Origin: Paenibacillus sp. PL91
GTDB lineage: Bacteria; Bacillota; Bacilli; Paenibacillales; Paenibacillaceae
Length of the DNA: 64,000 bases
Reading direction: 5' to 3'
Assembly: GCF_012935325.2 (NCBI RefSeq)
Contig: NZ_JABBYG020000015.1
Coordinates: 62,001-126,000, forward strand
Below the pieces are notes generated by a model, which worked only from the letters and a program-made list of their open reading frames with translations, was not told where the DNA came from and did no database searches. Made by a program: the position numbers and the translations under genes. Positions 29,295 to 37,896 of the stretch are shown piece after piece; the stretch's first letter is position 1, and each line of letters begins with the position of its first letter.

Positions 29295-30965
29295 ATGTTA
29301 CAAAAACGAAAAAAATGGAAAACCGTTATTGCGCTTACGACAGCATTAATACTGGTGCTGAGCGGCTGCGCTGGGACGAACAAAACCGGCAGCACGAACG
29401 AAGAGGCACAAGCTGGCTCTAGCACGAACGCAGCGGCCGCCGCTGAGCCGCTTAAGGGCGGGGAGCTGAGCTATGCGCTTGCAACGTCGCCGGATACGCT
29501 TGATCCGCATCGCAGCGGCCTAGCGGTAGCGGTTCGCGCCATTCGGACGATTCATGATAGCCTTGTCGCCCAGCTCCCAGACGGTACGATCCAGCCATGG
29601 CTGGCAACGGAATGGGAGATCTCAGAGGATGGCAAGAGCTATACGTTCAAGCTGCGCCAAGACGTTAAGTTTCATGACGGCACCCCGTTTAACGCCGAGG
29701 CTGTGAAGTATAACTATGATCGGATTTTGAATCCGGAGACGAAGGCCGCCAATTCGGCCGCATTGATCAGACCTTACAAATCAGCCGAGGTGATCGATGA
29801 ATATACGGTTAGGTTGAATTTGGAGACGCCTTCCAATGCGTTTCTAGGCAATCTTAGCCAAGCGCTGGTCAGCATCGTATCGCCAACCGCCGCGCAAAAG
29901 TATGGCGATCAGCTTGGCAAAAATCCGGTAGGCACGGGTCCTTTTAAATTTGTGAGCTGGGAAGAAAATTCGCAAATAACGGTGGAACGCAATCCCGATT
30001 ACAAATGGGCGCCGCCTCTCGTAGAGAACAAGGAAGCGCCGTACCTGGATAAAGTCACCTTTAAAATTGCGCCCGAGGAGGCAACCCGCATCGGAAGTGT
30101 GCAGAGCGGCCAAGTGCTGGCTGGCGAGACGATTCCGCCGCAAAATATTCTCGCGCTGGAGAAGGACGAGAAGCTTCAATTGTTCAAATCGAATACGCAA
30201 GGCTTGCCTTATACGTTATTCATCAACCAAGATAAAGCGCCATGGAACGAGCTCAAAGCAAGACAGGCGCTTCAGTCGGCCATTGATGTTGATGCCATCG
30301 TCAAAACCTTATATTTAGGCACATATGACCGTGCCTGGTCACCGCTTACACCTGGAACCTTCGGCTATGACAAGTCGCTCGAGGGCGGTGTGAAGCCTGA
30401 TTTAGACAAGGCAAATGCACTGCTTGATGAGCTGGGCTACGTGAAGGGCTCAGATGGCTTCCGCGAAAAAGACGGCAAGAAGCTGACGCTTCATTACGTC
30501 GACGGCTCGCCGAACCGCGAGAAAAGAAACGACATAGCCGCCATCATTCAGCAGCAATTAAAGCAAATCGGCGTTGCCGTAGAAGTCGAAATAACGAAGG
30601 ATGTTCGCACGATTGTGTACGAGAATGGCGATTACGATATTTACGGAAATAGCCAGGTCAACTCCGACCCGGAAGCCTTACGCGCTTTCTATCACTCCGA
30701 TTCGGTCAGCGTAGGCGGTAAGCAGAACCTTTCTGCGTACAAAAACGCCGAGGTAGACAGCTGGATCGATCAAGGACTGATCGAGAAGGACTCTGCCAAG
30801 CGGCAAGAGCTGTACGCAAACGTTCAGAAGGCAATTATCGAGCAAGTGGTCATCATTCCAATCTATGTTTTCCCTTATACCATCGCTGCTTCTAAGACAG
30901 TCAGCGGCATCAAGTTCGATTCGCTTGCTTATCCGTTGTTCAATGATGTATTTATTCAAAAATAA
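29295..30965 (+). CDS. ABC transporter substrate-binding lipoprotein (family 5, peptide/nickel type)
   Basis: A 556-residue family 5 solute-binding protein. The signal peptide ends in LVLSGC (Cys25). The mature part has the typical SPDTLDPHRSG opening, KFHDGTPFNAEAVKYNYDRI, and the late YDIYGNSQVNSDP region. Family 5 binds oligopeptides, opines, metals or other small organics. Pairing with the flavin monooxygenase suggests a sulfur- or nitrogen-containing organic compound, which is inference. Confidence 0.92.
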   Translation: MLQKRKKWKTVIALTTALILVLSGCAGTNKTGSTNEEAQAGSSTNAAAAAEPLKGGELSYALATSPDTLDPHRSGLAVAVRAIRTIHDSLVAQLPDGTIQPWLATEWEISEDGKSYTFKLRQDVKFHDGTPFNAEAVKYNYDRILNPETKAANSAALIRPYKSAEVIDEYTVRLNLETPSNAFLGNLSQALVSIVSPTAAQKYGDQLGKNPVGTGPFKFVSWEENSQITVERNPDYKWAPPLVENKEAPYLDKVTFKIAPEEATRIGSVQSGQVLAGETIPPQNILALEKDEKLQLFKSNTQGLPYTLFINQDKAPWNELKARQALQSAIDVDAIVKTLYLGTYDRAWSPLTPGTFGYDKSLEGGVKPDLDKANALLDELGYVKGSDGFREKDGKKLTLHYVDGSPNREKRNDIAAIIQQQLKQIGVAVEVEITKDVRTIVYENGDYDIYGNSQVNSDPEALRAFYHSDSVSVGGKQNLSAYKNAEVDSWIDQGLIEKDSAKRQELYANVQKAIIEQVVIIPIYVFPYTIAASKTVSGIKFDSLAYPLFNDVFIQK

Positions 30966-31000
30966 GCAGTGGAAGTCTTCCTTCCATTAGGAGGTAAGTG

Positions 31001-31927
31001 ATGCTTAAAGCGATTAGTATTCGGTTGTTTACCTCCTTGCTCGTCATTCTAGGCTCGCTCGTGCTCGTATTTGTCATCGTTTATCTGCTGCCGGGAGATC
31101 CGGTCATGTCTATGGTCGACCCAAGCACGGTGTCGCCCGAGGTGATTGCGAGCCTGCGCGCGCAACTTGGCGTTGATCGGCCGCTCTATGAACAGTTTGG
31201 CACTTATGTAGGGAAGGTTTTGCATGGGGATTTTGGCAATTCAATCGTGAATGACGAGCCGGTGCTGCCCAAAATCATTGCGCATTTGCCGGCGACGCTT
31301 GCTTTGACGGCTGCAAGCTGCTTAATAGCAGCCGTTGTCGGCATTTGGCTCGGGGTGCTGTCCGCGATCCACCGCGACCGCTGGATCGACATAACAGCAA
31401 GAATAGTCGGGTTATTCGGCATCTCGATGCCAACCTTTTGGTCGGGCATTTTGCTCATTCTTATTTTCTCGATAACGCTCGACTGGTTTCCGGCAATGGG
31501 CTCGGAGGGCTGGAAGACGCTTGTGCTTCCGGCTGTCGGGCTTGGCATTGTTGGAGCGGGCTTCGTCGTTCGGCTCGTTCGCAACAGCATGCTTGAAGTG
31601 ATCAACGAGCCCTTTATCGTAACGCTGAGAGCGAAGGGCGTCTCGGAGAAGCTTGTCATGTACCGGCATGCGCTTCGCAACGCGCTTATTCCAGCACTCA
31701 CGATGATTGGCGTGCTTAGCGGCGAGCTTCTCGCGGGAACCGTCGTCATCGAAACGGTATTCTCCCGGCAAGGAATCGGGAGAGTCATATCGGATGCGCT
31801 AATGTCCAAGGATTTGCCTGTCGTGCAGGGCGTCGTCTTTTTCTCGGCCATTATGTACGTCATCATCAATTTAATTGTGGACCTCTCCTACCGGATCATC
31901 GATCCGAGAGTAAGACGTTCGCAATAG
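31001..31927 (+). CDS. ABC transporter permease (DppB/OppB type)
   Basis: A 308-residue permease with six helices, the DppB signature VYLLPGDPV near the N-terminus, the EAA-type loop (RAKGVSEKLVMYRHALRNAL) and the end FSAIMYVIINLIVDLSYRII. AGGAGG lies 6 bases before the ATG at 31001; the adjacent in-frame GTG at 30998 is too close. It forms the channel with the next permease. Confidence 0.93.
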   Translation: MLKAISIRLFTSLLVILGSLVLVFVIVYLLPGDPVMSMVDPSTVSPEVIASLRAQLGVDRPLYEQFGTYVGKVLHGDFGNSIVNDEPVLPKIIAHLPATLALTAASCLIAAVVGIWLGVLSAIHRDRWIDITARIVGLFGISMPTFWSGILLILIFSITLDWFPAMGSEGWKTLVLPAVGLGIVGAGFVVRLVRNSMLEVINEPFIVTLRAKGVSEKLVMYRHALRNALIPALTMIGVLSGELLAGTVVIETVFSRQGIGRVISDALMSKDLPVVQGVVFFSAIMYVIINLIVDLSYRIIDPRVRRSQ

Positions 31928-31944
31928 GCAAAGGGGAGCTTAAC

Positions 31945-32838
31945 ATGAAGGAGACCGCCGTCGTCAAGCCGGCTTGGCCGCGAGTAAGGGCAGCGCGCCG
32001 CTTGGCGCCTAGAGGGGCTAAACTTAATGCATCCAACTTGCTTGTCTATATAGCCGGTTTTATCGTGATCTTCATCGTATTATGCGCGCTTATTCCGGAT
32101 CATATCGCTCCTTATTCGCCAACTGAAATGATCATGACCGATATTATGCTGCCGCCAAGCTTTACGCATTTGTTCGGCACGGATTATTATGGGCGCGATG
32201 TCTTTAGCGTAGTCGTCTACGGCAGCCGCGACTCGCTGATGATCGGCTTGGCATCGGTTATCGTCGGCGGAGTTCTGGGTGCTTCGATTGGCGCGCTTTC
32301 AGGTTTTCTTGGCGGCATTTTCGATACGGTCATTATGGGCTTTATCGAGGTGTTAATGACGATTCCCGGCATATTATTCGCGCTCGCTATTGCGGCTGCG
32401 ATGGGTCCGAGCTTGTTCAATGTTGTGCTGGCGGTTGCTCTATCGGCCGTTCCCGGCTATGCCAGAGTTTTCCGAGGGCAAATTATAAGCGTCAAGGGGC
32501 GCCCGTTCATTACGGCGGCTCGCTCGGTCGGCGCCGGCCATTTGCGCATCTTTTTCCGCCATGTCCTGCCGAATGCTTGGTCGCCGCTGCTCGTGATGGC
32601 AACGATCGGCTTAGGAACCTCGATTCTCGTTGGATCGGGGCTTAGCTTCCTTGGGCTGGGAGTAATTAAGGAAATTCCCGATTGGGGTACGCTGCTGTCG
32701 CAAGGACGAGGCTATTTAACCGTTGCTTGGTGGATGTCCACCTTCCCTGGCCTTGCGATTACCTTGCTTGTCTTGTCGGTCAATCTAATGGGCGACAAGC
32801 TTAGAGACCAAATCGATCCGAAGAAAAGCAGGGTTTAA
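31945..32838 (+). CDS. ABC transporter permease (DppC/OppC type)
   Basis: A 297-residue permease. The DppC features are IAPYSPTEMI and HLFGTDYYGRDVFS near the N-terminus, the EAA-type loop around ITAARSVGAGHLRIFFRHVL, and the C-terminal NLMGDKLRDQIDPK. The N-terminal ~30 residues are basic and cytoplasmic. It is spaced 17 bases from dppB-like and 14 bases from the ATPase gene. Confidence 0.93.
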   Translation: MKETAVVKPAWPRVRAARRLAPRGAKLNASNLLVYIAGFIVIFIVLCALIPDHIAPYSPTEMIMTDIMLPPSFTHLFGTDYYGRDVFSVVVYGSRDSLMIGLASVIVGGVLGASIGALSGFLGGIFDTVIMGFIEVLMTIPGILFALAIAAAMGPSLFNVVLAVALSAVPGYARVFRGQIISVKGRPFITAARSVGAGHLRIFFRHVLPNAWSPLLVMATIGLGTSILVGSGLSFLGLGVIKEIPDWGTLLSQGRGYLTVAWWMSTFPGLAITLLVLSVNLMGDKLRDQIDPKKSRV

Positions 32839-32852
32839 GAGGAGGCATTCAT

Positions 32853-34886
32853 TTGAAAACATTGCTTGAAATTGAGCATCTGACCGTCAAGTTTGCTACT
32901 CCCAAAGGCTGGTTAACCGCGATCTCGGACGTGTCGCTTAGCATGAAGCCGGGCGAGACGGTATGTCTAGTCGGAGAATCCGGCAGCGGCAAGACGATTA
33001 CTTCCAAATCGGTTATGCGTTTGATCGACTATGAGAACGGCGTTATCGCAAGCGGCGAGATGAAGCTGGACGGCATCGATCTTGTACGCACGCCTCAAAA
33101 AGGCATGCACACGCTGCGCGGCAAAAAAATGGCGATGGTGTTTCAGGAGCCGATGTCGGCCTTTGATCCGGTCTTCACAATCGGCAGCCAAATTGTGGAG
33201 GTCATTGTTGCCCATAAGCTAGGAAACCGCGAGAAGGCGCGGGAGCGTGCCATTCATTTGCTCGGCCGCGTCGGCATTCCCGAGCCGGAGCTGCGGATGA
33301 AGCAGTATCCGGGCGAGCTGTCCGGCGGAATGCTGCAGCGGGCAATGATAGCGATGGCACTCGCCTGCGGACCGGAGCTGCTTATCGCTGACGAGCCTAC
33401 AACAGCGCTCGATATGACGATCCAAGCGCAAATTTTGCAGCTGCTGCAGGAGCTTAAGACAGAATTTAATATGTCGATTCTTCTTATTACGCATGACATG
33501 GGCATAGCTGCCGAAATGGCTGACCGCATCATTGTAATGTATGCGGGTCAAGTCGTTGAGCAAGCGACAGCTGAGCAATTGTTTGAGCAACCTCATCATC
33601 CTTACACGCAAGGCTTGCTGCGATCCGTTACGACGCTGGACAGCGATAGAGGCTCCAAGCTGTTCTCGATTGATGGAAGCATTCCGAATTTATTCGAGCT
33701 GCCGACAGGCTGCCGCTTCCACCCAAGATGCCCGCATGCAACAGAGAAATGCATGAAGGAAAGCCCGCCTCTCTTTGATGTTAATGAACGCCAAGCGGCG
33801 TGCTGGCATGCAGAGGAGCTGGCGGAGGCGCAGGCTTGGAAGCATGCAGCTAAGGCAAGCGTTTCTTTATCGGCAACAGATATAAGGCAAGGCAGCCATG
33901 AAGCGCCGGAAGCGGCTTTTGCCGAAAATCTATTTGAAATCGAAGGCTTGCGAAAATATTACCCGCTTGGAAAAAGCTTGCTGTCGCGCCAATCAGCTGC
34001 CATTCGCGCTGTCGATGACGTATCCTTCCAGATTCGCAAGGGGGAAACGTTTGGCCTAGTTGGCGAATCGGGCAGCGGCAAATCGACGCTCGGCCGCGTT
34101 ATTATGCAGCTAGAGAGGGCAACGGCGGGCAAAGTGAGCTTTGCAGGGCAGCAGCTAACGGAGCTGAAGCCATCGCAGCTGCATGATGTGCGCAAGGACA
34201 TGCAGATGATCTTTCAAGATCCCTACGGCTCGATGAATCCTCGCTGGCGAGTGGGTGATATCATAGGAGAACCGCTATCGATCCACACTTTGCTCAGCGC
34301 AGCGGAGAGACAATTGCGAATTGAAGAGCTGCTGCATGTTGTTGGCCTTAATCCATCCTGGCATTCGCGTTATCCGCATGAGTTTTCCGGCGGCCAGCGG
34401 CAGCGTATCGGCATCGCAAGAGCGATCGCGCTGCGTCCATCCTTTGTGTTAGCCGATGAAGCGGTATCGGCGCTTGATGTATCGGTGCAAGCGCAAATCG
34501 TCAATTTGATGCAGGATTTGCAGCAAAGCCTTGGGCTGACGTATTTATTCATTGCCCATGGCCTTCACGTAGTTAGACATATCTCGAACCGGATCGGGGT
34601 CATGTATTTAGGCAAGCTTGTAGAGATTGCCGATAGCGAGGAACTGTTTATGCACCCGGCGCATCATTATACGAAAGCGCTGATTGCCTCGATTCCTTGG
34701 CCGGACCCGTCCCGCAAGAGAGGGCTTCAAAGCATTAACGGCGAAATTCCGTCCCCCGCAAATCCCCCTTCAGGCTGTCGTTTTCATACCCGCTGCCCCG
34801 CAGCGACCGCGCTGTGCAAGAATGAGCAGCCGGAGCTGCATGAGCTTGAACAAGGGCACTTTGTAGCATGTCATTACCCTGCTTAA
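32853..34886 (+). CDS. Fused double ABC ATPase (DppD-DppF type)
   Basis: A 677-residue protein with two complete oligopeptide-type ATPases in one chain. Domain 1 (~1-325) has GESGSGKT, LSGGMLQRAMIA and LLIADEPTTALD. Domain 2 (~345-675) has GESGSGKST, FSGGQRQRIGIA and FVLADEAVSALD. Each half ends in the Cys-containing oligopeptide C-terminal motif (GCRFHPRCPHA and GCRFHTRCPAA), which can hold a cluster or metal. Separate dppD and dppF genes are the usual arrangement, and fusions also occur. Translation starts at TTG, with GAGGAGG upstream. A terminator follows. Confidence 0.93.
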   Translation: MKTLLEIEHLTVKFATPKGWLTAISDVSLSMKPGETVCLVGESGSGKTITSKSVMRLIDYENGVIASGEMKLDGIDLVRTPQKGMHTLRGKKMAMVFQEPMSAFDPVFTIGSQIVEVIVAHKLGNREKARERAIHLLGRVGIPEPELRMKQYPGELSGGMLQRAMIAMALACGPELLIADEPTTALDMTIQAQILQLLQELKTEFNMSILLITHDMGIAAEMADRIIVMYAGQVVEQATAEQLFEQPHHPYTQGLLRSVTTLDSDRGSKLFSIDGSIPNLFELPTGCRFHPRCPHATEKCMKESPPLFDVNERQAACWHAEELAEAQAWKHAAKASVSLSATDIRQGSHEAPEAAFAENLFEIEGLRKYYPLGKSLLSRQSAAIRAVDDVSFQIRKGETFGLVGESGSGKSTLGRVIMQLERATAGKVSFAGQQLTELKPSQLHDVRKDMQMIFQDPYGSMNPRWRVGDIIGEPLSIHTLLSAAERQLRIEELLHVVGLNPSWHSRYPHEFSGGQRQRIGIARAIALRPSFVLADEAVSALDVSVQAQIVNLMQDLQQSLGLTYLFIAHGLHVVRHISNRIGVMYLGKLVEIADSEELFMHPAHHYTKALIASIPWPDPSRKRGLQSINGEIPSPANPPSGCRFHTRCPAATALCKNEQPELHELEQGHFVACHYPA

Positions 34887-34889
34887 AAG

Positions 34890-34923
34890 CCGAGAGACTC
34901 CTTTGCTGGGGTTCTCGGTTTTT
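34890..34923 (+). terminator. Intrinsic terminator of the monooxygenase/importer operon
   Basis: The stem CCGAGA / TCTCGG is followed by TTTTT. It separates this operon from the STM401x-like cluster. Confidence 0.8.
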
Positions 34924-34959
34924 GTCGTCTGCGGGTAGGCACATATGACTAAGGGACCA

Positions 34960-34989
34960 TTGACGTGCTTAAAAATACCATGGTAACCT
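34960..34989 (+). promoter_or_regulatory. Candidate promoter/operator of the STM401x-like cluster
   Basis: TTGACG at 34960-34965 is a good -35, but the matching -10 (TAACCT, 18 bases on) is poor. The palindrome TACCATGGTA (34976-34985) lies in between. A weak -10 with a palindrome suggests activator or repressor control. Support is limited. Confidence 0.3.
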
Positions 34990-35021
34990 AATTCCATATG
35001 GAAACAATTGGAGGGATACTC

Positions 35022-35864
35022 TTGATTGAAATTCGCTTATCGGTTGGCTATGACGAGTATGAAGAAGGTATTAGAATGTCTAGCTTGATCGAAAAATTGG
35101 CATCGAGCGAGGATGGCAAGCAGCTGTCTATACTAACGATTGGCGATTGGGGTCAGGCGTATGAGAATTCTCCGGACAGCTTCATGGAAACGTTGATCAG
35201 CCATAAGGATGCTTTTCCTAACTTAACGAAACTATTTATTGGAGATATGGGCTTTGAGGAATGCGAGGTTTCCTGGATTAACCAGACGAATCTCTCTCCG
35301 CTGCTTGCGGCATTTCCGAATTTGCAGTCGTTATCGATAAAGGGCAGCCAAGAATTAAGCTTGCAGCCGCTCGTTCACGATAAGCTTCAGGAGCTGGTCA
35401 TTATTTGCGGAGGGCTGCCGAAGTCGGTGCTTGAGGAAATCACGAGCGCGAGGCTGCCTGAGCTGAAGAGGCTGGAGCTTTATTTGGGCGTAGAGGATTA
35501 CGGCTTTGACGGCGGAATCGAGGATGTGCTGCCGCTGATGAAGGGGGATCTATTCCCGAACCTTAAATATTTGGGTTTAAAAGACAGCGAGATTCAGGAC
35601 GAAATCGCGATTGCGATCGCGGATGCGCCAATTTTGGACCAATTGGATACGCTTGATCTCTCTTACGGCACGTTATCCGATGAAGGCGGGGCAGCGCTGC
35701 TTGCGAGCGAGCGCATTAAGAAGCTGAAGCATCTTAACCTAAGCTATCACTATATGTCGGGCGAGCTGCTGGAGCGCTGGAAGCAATCGGGCTTGTCGGT
35801 CGACGTGACCGATCAGCAGGAAGCGGATGAAGACGATTGGCGTTACCCATTTCTAACCGAGTGA
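35022..35864 (+). CDS. STM4015-family leucine-rich-repeat-like protein
   Basis: A 280-residue protein with leucine-rich-repeat-like periodicity: FPNLTKLFIGD, FPNLQSLSIKG, LPELKRLELYLG, FPNLKYLGLKDSEI, LDQLDTLDLSYGTLSDEG and LKHLNLSYHYMSG. These repeats should form a curved solenoid for protein or peptide binding. The N-terminus carries SILTIGDWGQAYENS. It resembles the uncharacterised STM4015 family and heads a five-gene operon holding the other members, STM4014 to STM4011. Translation starts at TTG (35022), with GGAGGG 6 bases upstream; the in-frame ATG at 34998 has no ribosome site. The stop overlaps the next start (TGATG). Function unknown; a scaffold or substrate-recognition role is inference. 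Confidence 0.8.
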   Translation: MIEIRLSVGYDEYEEGIRMSSLIEKLASSEDGKQLSILTIGDWGQAYENSPDSFMETLISHKDAFPNLTKLFIGDMGFEECEVSWINQTNLSPLLAAFPNLQSLSIKGSQELSLQPLVHDKLQELVIICGGLPKSVLEEITSARLPELKRLELYLGVEDYGFDGGIEDVLPLMKGDLFPNLKYLGLKDSEIQDEIAIAIADAPILDQLDTLDLSYGTLSDEGGAALLASERIKKLKHLNLSYHYMSGELLERWKQSGLSVDVTDQQEADEDDWRYPFLTE

Positions 35865-37090
35865 TGGGCAGCTATTCCTCAAACGGAGGCAGAGAGACTC
35901 CCTTTCTATTAATAGGGAATCCGGCAAACAAAAGGACAAAGGGTCTGCAGGCGGCAAGAAGCAAGCTGGGGCTGGCTCCGGCTGTTGTGCTCTCTTATGA
36001 GCAGCTGCTTAAGCGGAACGTGTACATACAAGACGTACTGCAACAAATGACAGGCGGCGGAGAGATCATCATACGGCTTGATGCGCCCGGAGAGGACCAG
36101 GCGGTTGAACGGGAGCTGATCGCTTGGGGAGCACCCGACCGCAGCGGTGACGATGTCTTCTGGTCTGCAAGCTCGCTGCCTGAGCGCATATCGATATCGG
36201 CGACGGACGCGCTTGCGCTTCCTCTCCAGCATGGACGAATCTATTATCCGGCGCAGTGGTACCGTGGTTATTGCCGGTTTCTTGCCGCTATGCAGCGCGA
36301 GGTAAGGGCTTCGAAAATAGCCGTCCGCTGGGTCAATTCGCCAGGCAGCATCGCGAGCATGTTCGACAAAAGAAGCTGCTGGCAGCTGTTGTCCCGCCAC
36401 GGCCTGCGCGTACCGGCATTGCCGGCGCCTGTTGGAGCGGTCAGAAGCTACGATGAGCTGCAAACGGCCATCTCTAGCAGCGGAATGAGGCGGCTATTCA
36501 TCAAGCTCGCCTGCGGCTCCGGCGCTTCCGGCGTTATCGCTTACCAGATCAATCCGCGCACAGGCGATGAGCTTGCCATAACGACCATCGGCATTGAGGA
36601 GCATGCGGGAAGCAGCAGCTTTTACAATGCCGGCCTGCTGAGGCATTACCGAGAGCATTCCGATATTCGGCAAATCATTGACTGGGTATGCAGGGAAGGC
36701 GCGCATATCGAGCGCTGGATCGAGAAGGACAGCTTCGAGAGCAAGTCGTTTGACGTTCGCCAGCTCGTCGTGAACGGCGAGGCTTGCCATACGGTGCTGA
36801 GGCTGAGCAGCACGCCTATTACCAATCTGCATCTTCGCAACGAGCGAAGGATGGATATCGACGGGATTCTATCCGCTGAGGTGAAGCAAGCGGTGAAGCT
36901 AACGTCAGAAGCCGCGCTCCGGGCATTTCCGGGCAGCACTGCGGCGGGCGTGGACGTGCTCGTTCAACGAGGCAGCGGACTTACCTATGCGATAGACATC
37001 AATCCATTTGGCGATCTGCTTTATGGCGCGGAGTATGAGGGGATGAACACCTATGAATGGCAAATGCGAGAGCTTCTCAGAAAGGAATAG
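35864..37090 (+). CDS. STM4014-family ATP-grasp-like protein
   Basis: A 408-residue protein with an ATP-grasp-like plan. Residues ~205-230 (RLFIKLACGSGASGVIAYQ) look like the nucleotide-binding lysine strand and small-residue loop. Residues ~365-390 (GVDVLVQRGSG, then YAIDINPFGDLLYG) look like the C-terminal metal site with an Asp-x-Asn. ATP-grasp enzymes join a carboxylate to an amine, thiol or similar group through an acyl phosphate. The start at 35864 shares one base with the previous stop (TGATG), indicating coupled translation; a GTG at 35861 is also in frame. It matches the uncharacterised STM4014 family by context and length. Confidence 0.75.
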   Translation: MGSYSSNGGRETPFLLIGNPANKRTKGLQAARSKLGLAPAVVLSYEQLLKRNVYIQDVLQQMTGGGEIIIRLDAPGEDQAVERELIAWGAPDRSGDDVFWSASSLPERISISATDALALPLQHGRIYYPAQWYRGYCRFLAAMQREVRASKIAVRWVNSPGSIASMFDKRSCWQLLSRHGLRVPALPAPVGAVRSYDELQTAISSSGMRRLFIKLACGSGASGVIAYQINPRTGDELAITTIGIEEHAGSSSFYNAGLLRHYREHSDIRQIIDWVCREGAHIERWIEKDSFESKSFDVRQLVVNGEACHTVLRLSSTPITNLHLRNERRMDIDGILSAEVKQAVKLTSEAALRAFPGSTAAGVDVLVQRGSGLTYAIDINPFGDLLYGAEYEGMNTYEWQMRELLRKE

Positions 37091-37096
37091 CGACGA

Positions 37097-37882
37097 ATGC
37101 TGGATATGAACCAAATCGTGGGCGCCCACGATATTTTGATGATCACGCTCGATACGCTGCGCTATGATGCGGCGAAGCTTGAGGAACCGAACTGTCCGAA
37201 TCTTTGCGCTGGCGGAGGCTGGGAGAAGCGGCATTCGCCGGGCAGCTTTACTTACGCGGCCCATCATGCTTTTTTCGGCGGCTTTCTCCCGACGCCCGCG
37301 AACACGGATAAAGCTTCTCATGTTAGGCTGTTCCATACCAAAAATACAGGGCTCAAGACGCACCCTCATACATGGTTATTTGACGCTCCGGATCTCGTAT
37401 CCGGCTTGCAGGAGGCTGGCTACCGGACGATCTGCATCGGAGGCGTCATTTTTTTTACGAAGAAAAATAAGCTTGCCAAGGTGCTTCCAAGTTATTTTCA
37501 AGAAAGCTATTGGAGAATGGCCTTTGGGGTGACCAATCCCCGCTCGACCGAGCATCAGGTGAACCATGCGCTGAAGCTGCTGGAGAAGGCAGACCCTGCT
37601 GAAAGACTGTTTTTGTTCATGAATATATCCGCCATGCACGGTCCTAATCACTACTTCGTTCCTGGCGCGAAAAAGGATTCTGTAGAGACGCAGCGTGCGG
37701 CGCTGCGGTATGTGGACAGCCAGCTTGGCGTATTGTTCGAAGCGATGCGGCGCCGGGGCAAAACGCTTTGCCTAGCGTTCTCCGATCATGGGACGGCATA
37801 CGGCGAGGACGGCTACGAGGGACATCGTTTGGCGCATGAGGTCGTTTGGAACGTGCCTTATCGCGAGTTTATATTGGAATAA
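37097..37882 (+). CDS. STM4013-family hydrolase (alkaline phosphatase/sulfatase superfamily)
   Basis: A 261-residue hydrolase-like protein of the alkaline phosphatase superfamily. Metal-ligand motifs are ITLDTLRYD near the N-terminus (Asp19) and FSDHGTAYGEDGYEGH (Asp230, His231, His243). At the nucleophile position the sequence is GSFTYAAHH, so Thr52 is the likely nucleophile. The Cys/Ser-x-Pro-x-Arg signature needed for formylglycine in true sulfatases is absent. It is smaller than a typical sulfatase (~450-550). It lies 6 bases after the ATP-grasp gene and 14 before the first radical SAM gene. The substrate, perhaps a phosphate or sulfate ester, is unknown. Confidence 0.78.
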   Translation: MLDMNQIVGAHDILMITLDTLRYDAAKLEEPNCPNLCAGGGWEKRHSPGSFTYAAHHAFFGGFLPTPANTDKASHVRLFHTKNTGLKTHPHTWLFDAPDLVSGLQEAGYRTICIGGVIFFTKKNKLAKVLPSYFQESYWRMAFGVTNPRSTEHQVNHALKLLEKADPAERLFLFMNISAMHGPNHYFVPGAKKDSVETQRAALRYVDSQLGVLFEAMRRRGKTLCLAFSDHGTAYGEDGYEGHRLAHEVVWNVPYREFILE

Positions 37883-37896
37883 GGAGGGGAAGCAGC

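Noticed and set aside
34943-34984. 13-codon frame before the STM4015-like gene as a RiPP precursor
   Set aside because: No ribosome site, no leader-like sequence, and it overlaps the probable promoter region.
37376-37651. Minus-strand frame inside the STM4013-like gene
   Set aside because: Shadow of the plus-strand gene, which has clear metal-site motifs and operon spacing.
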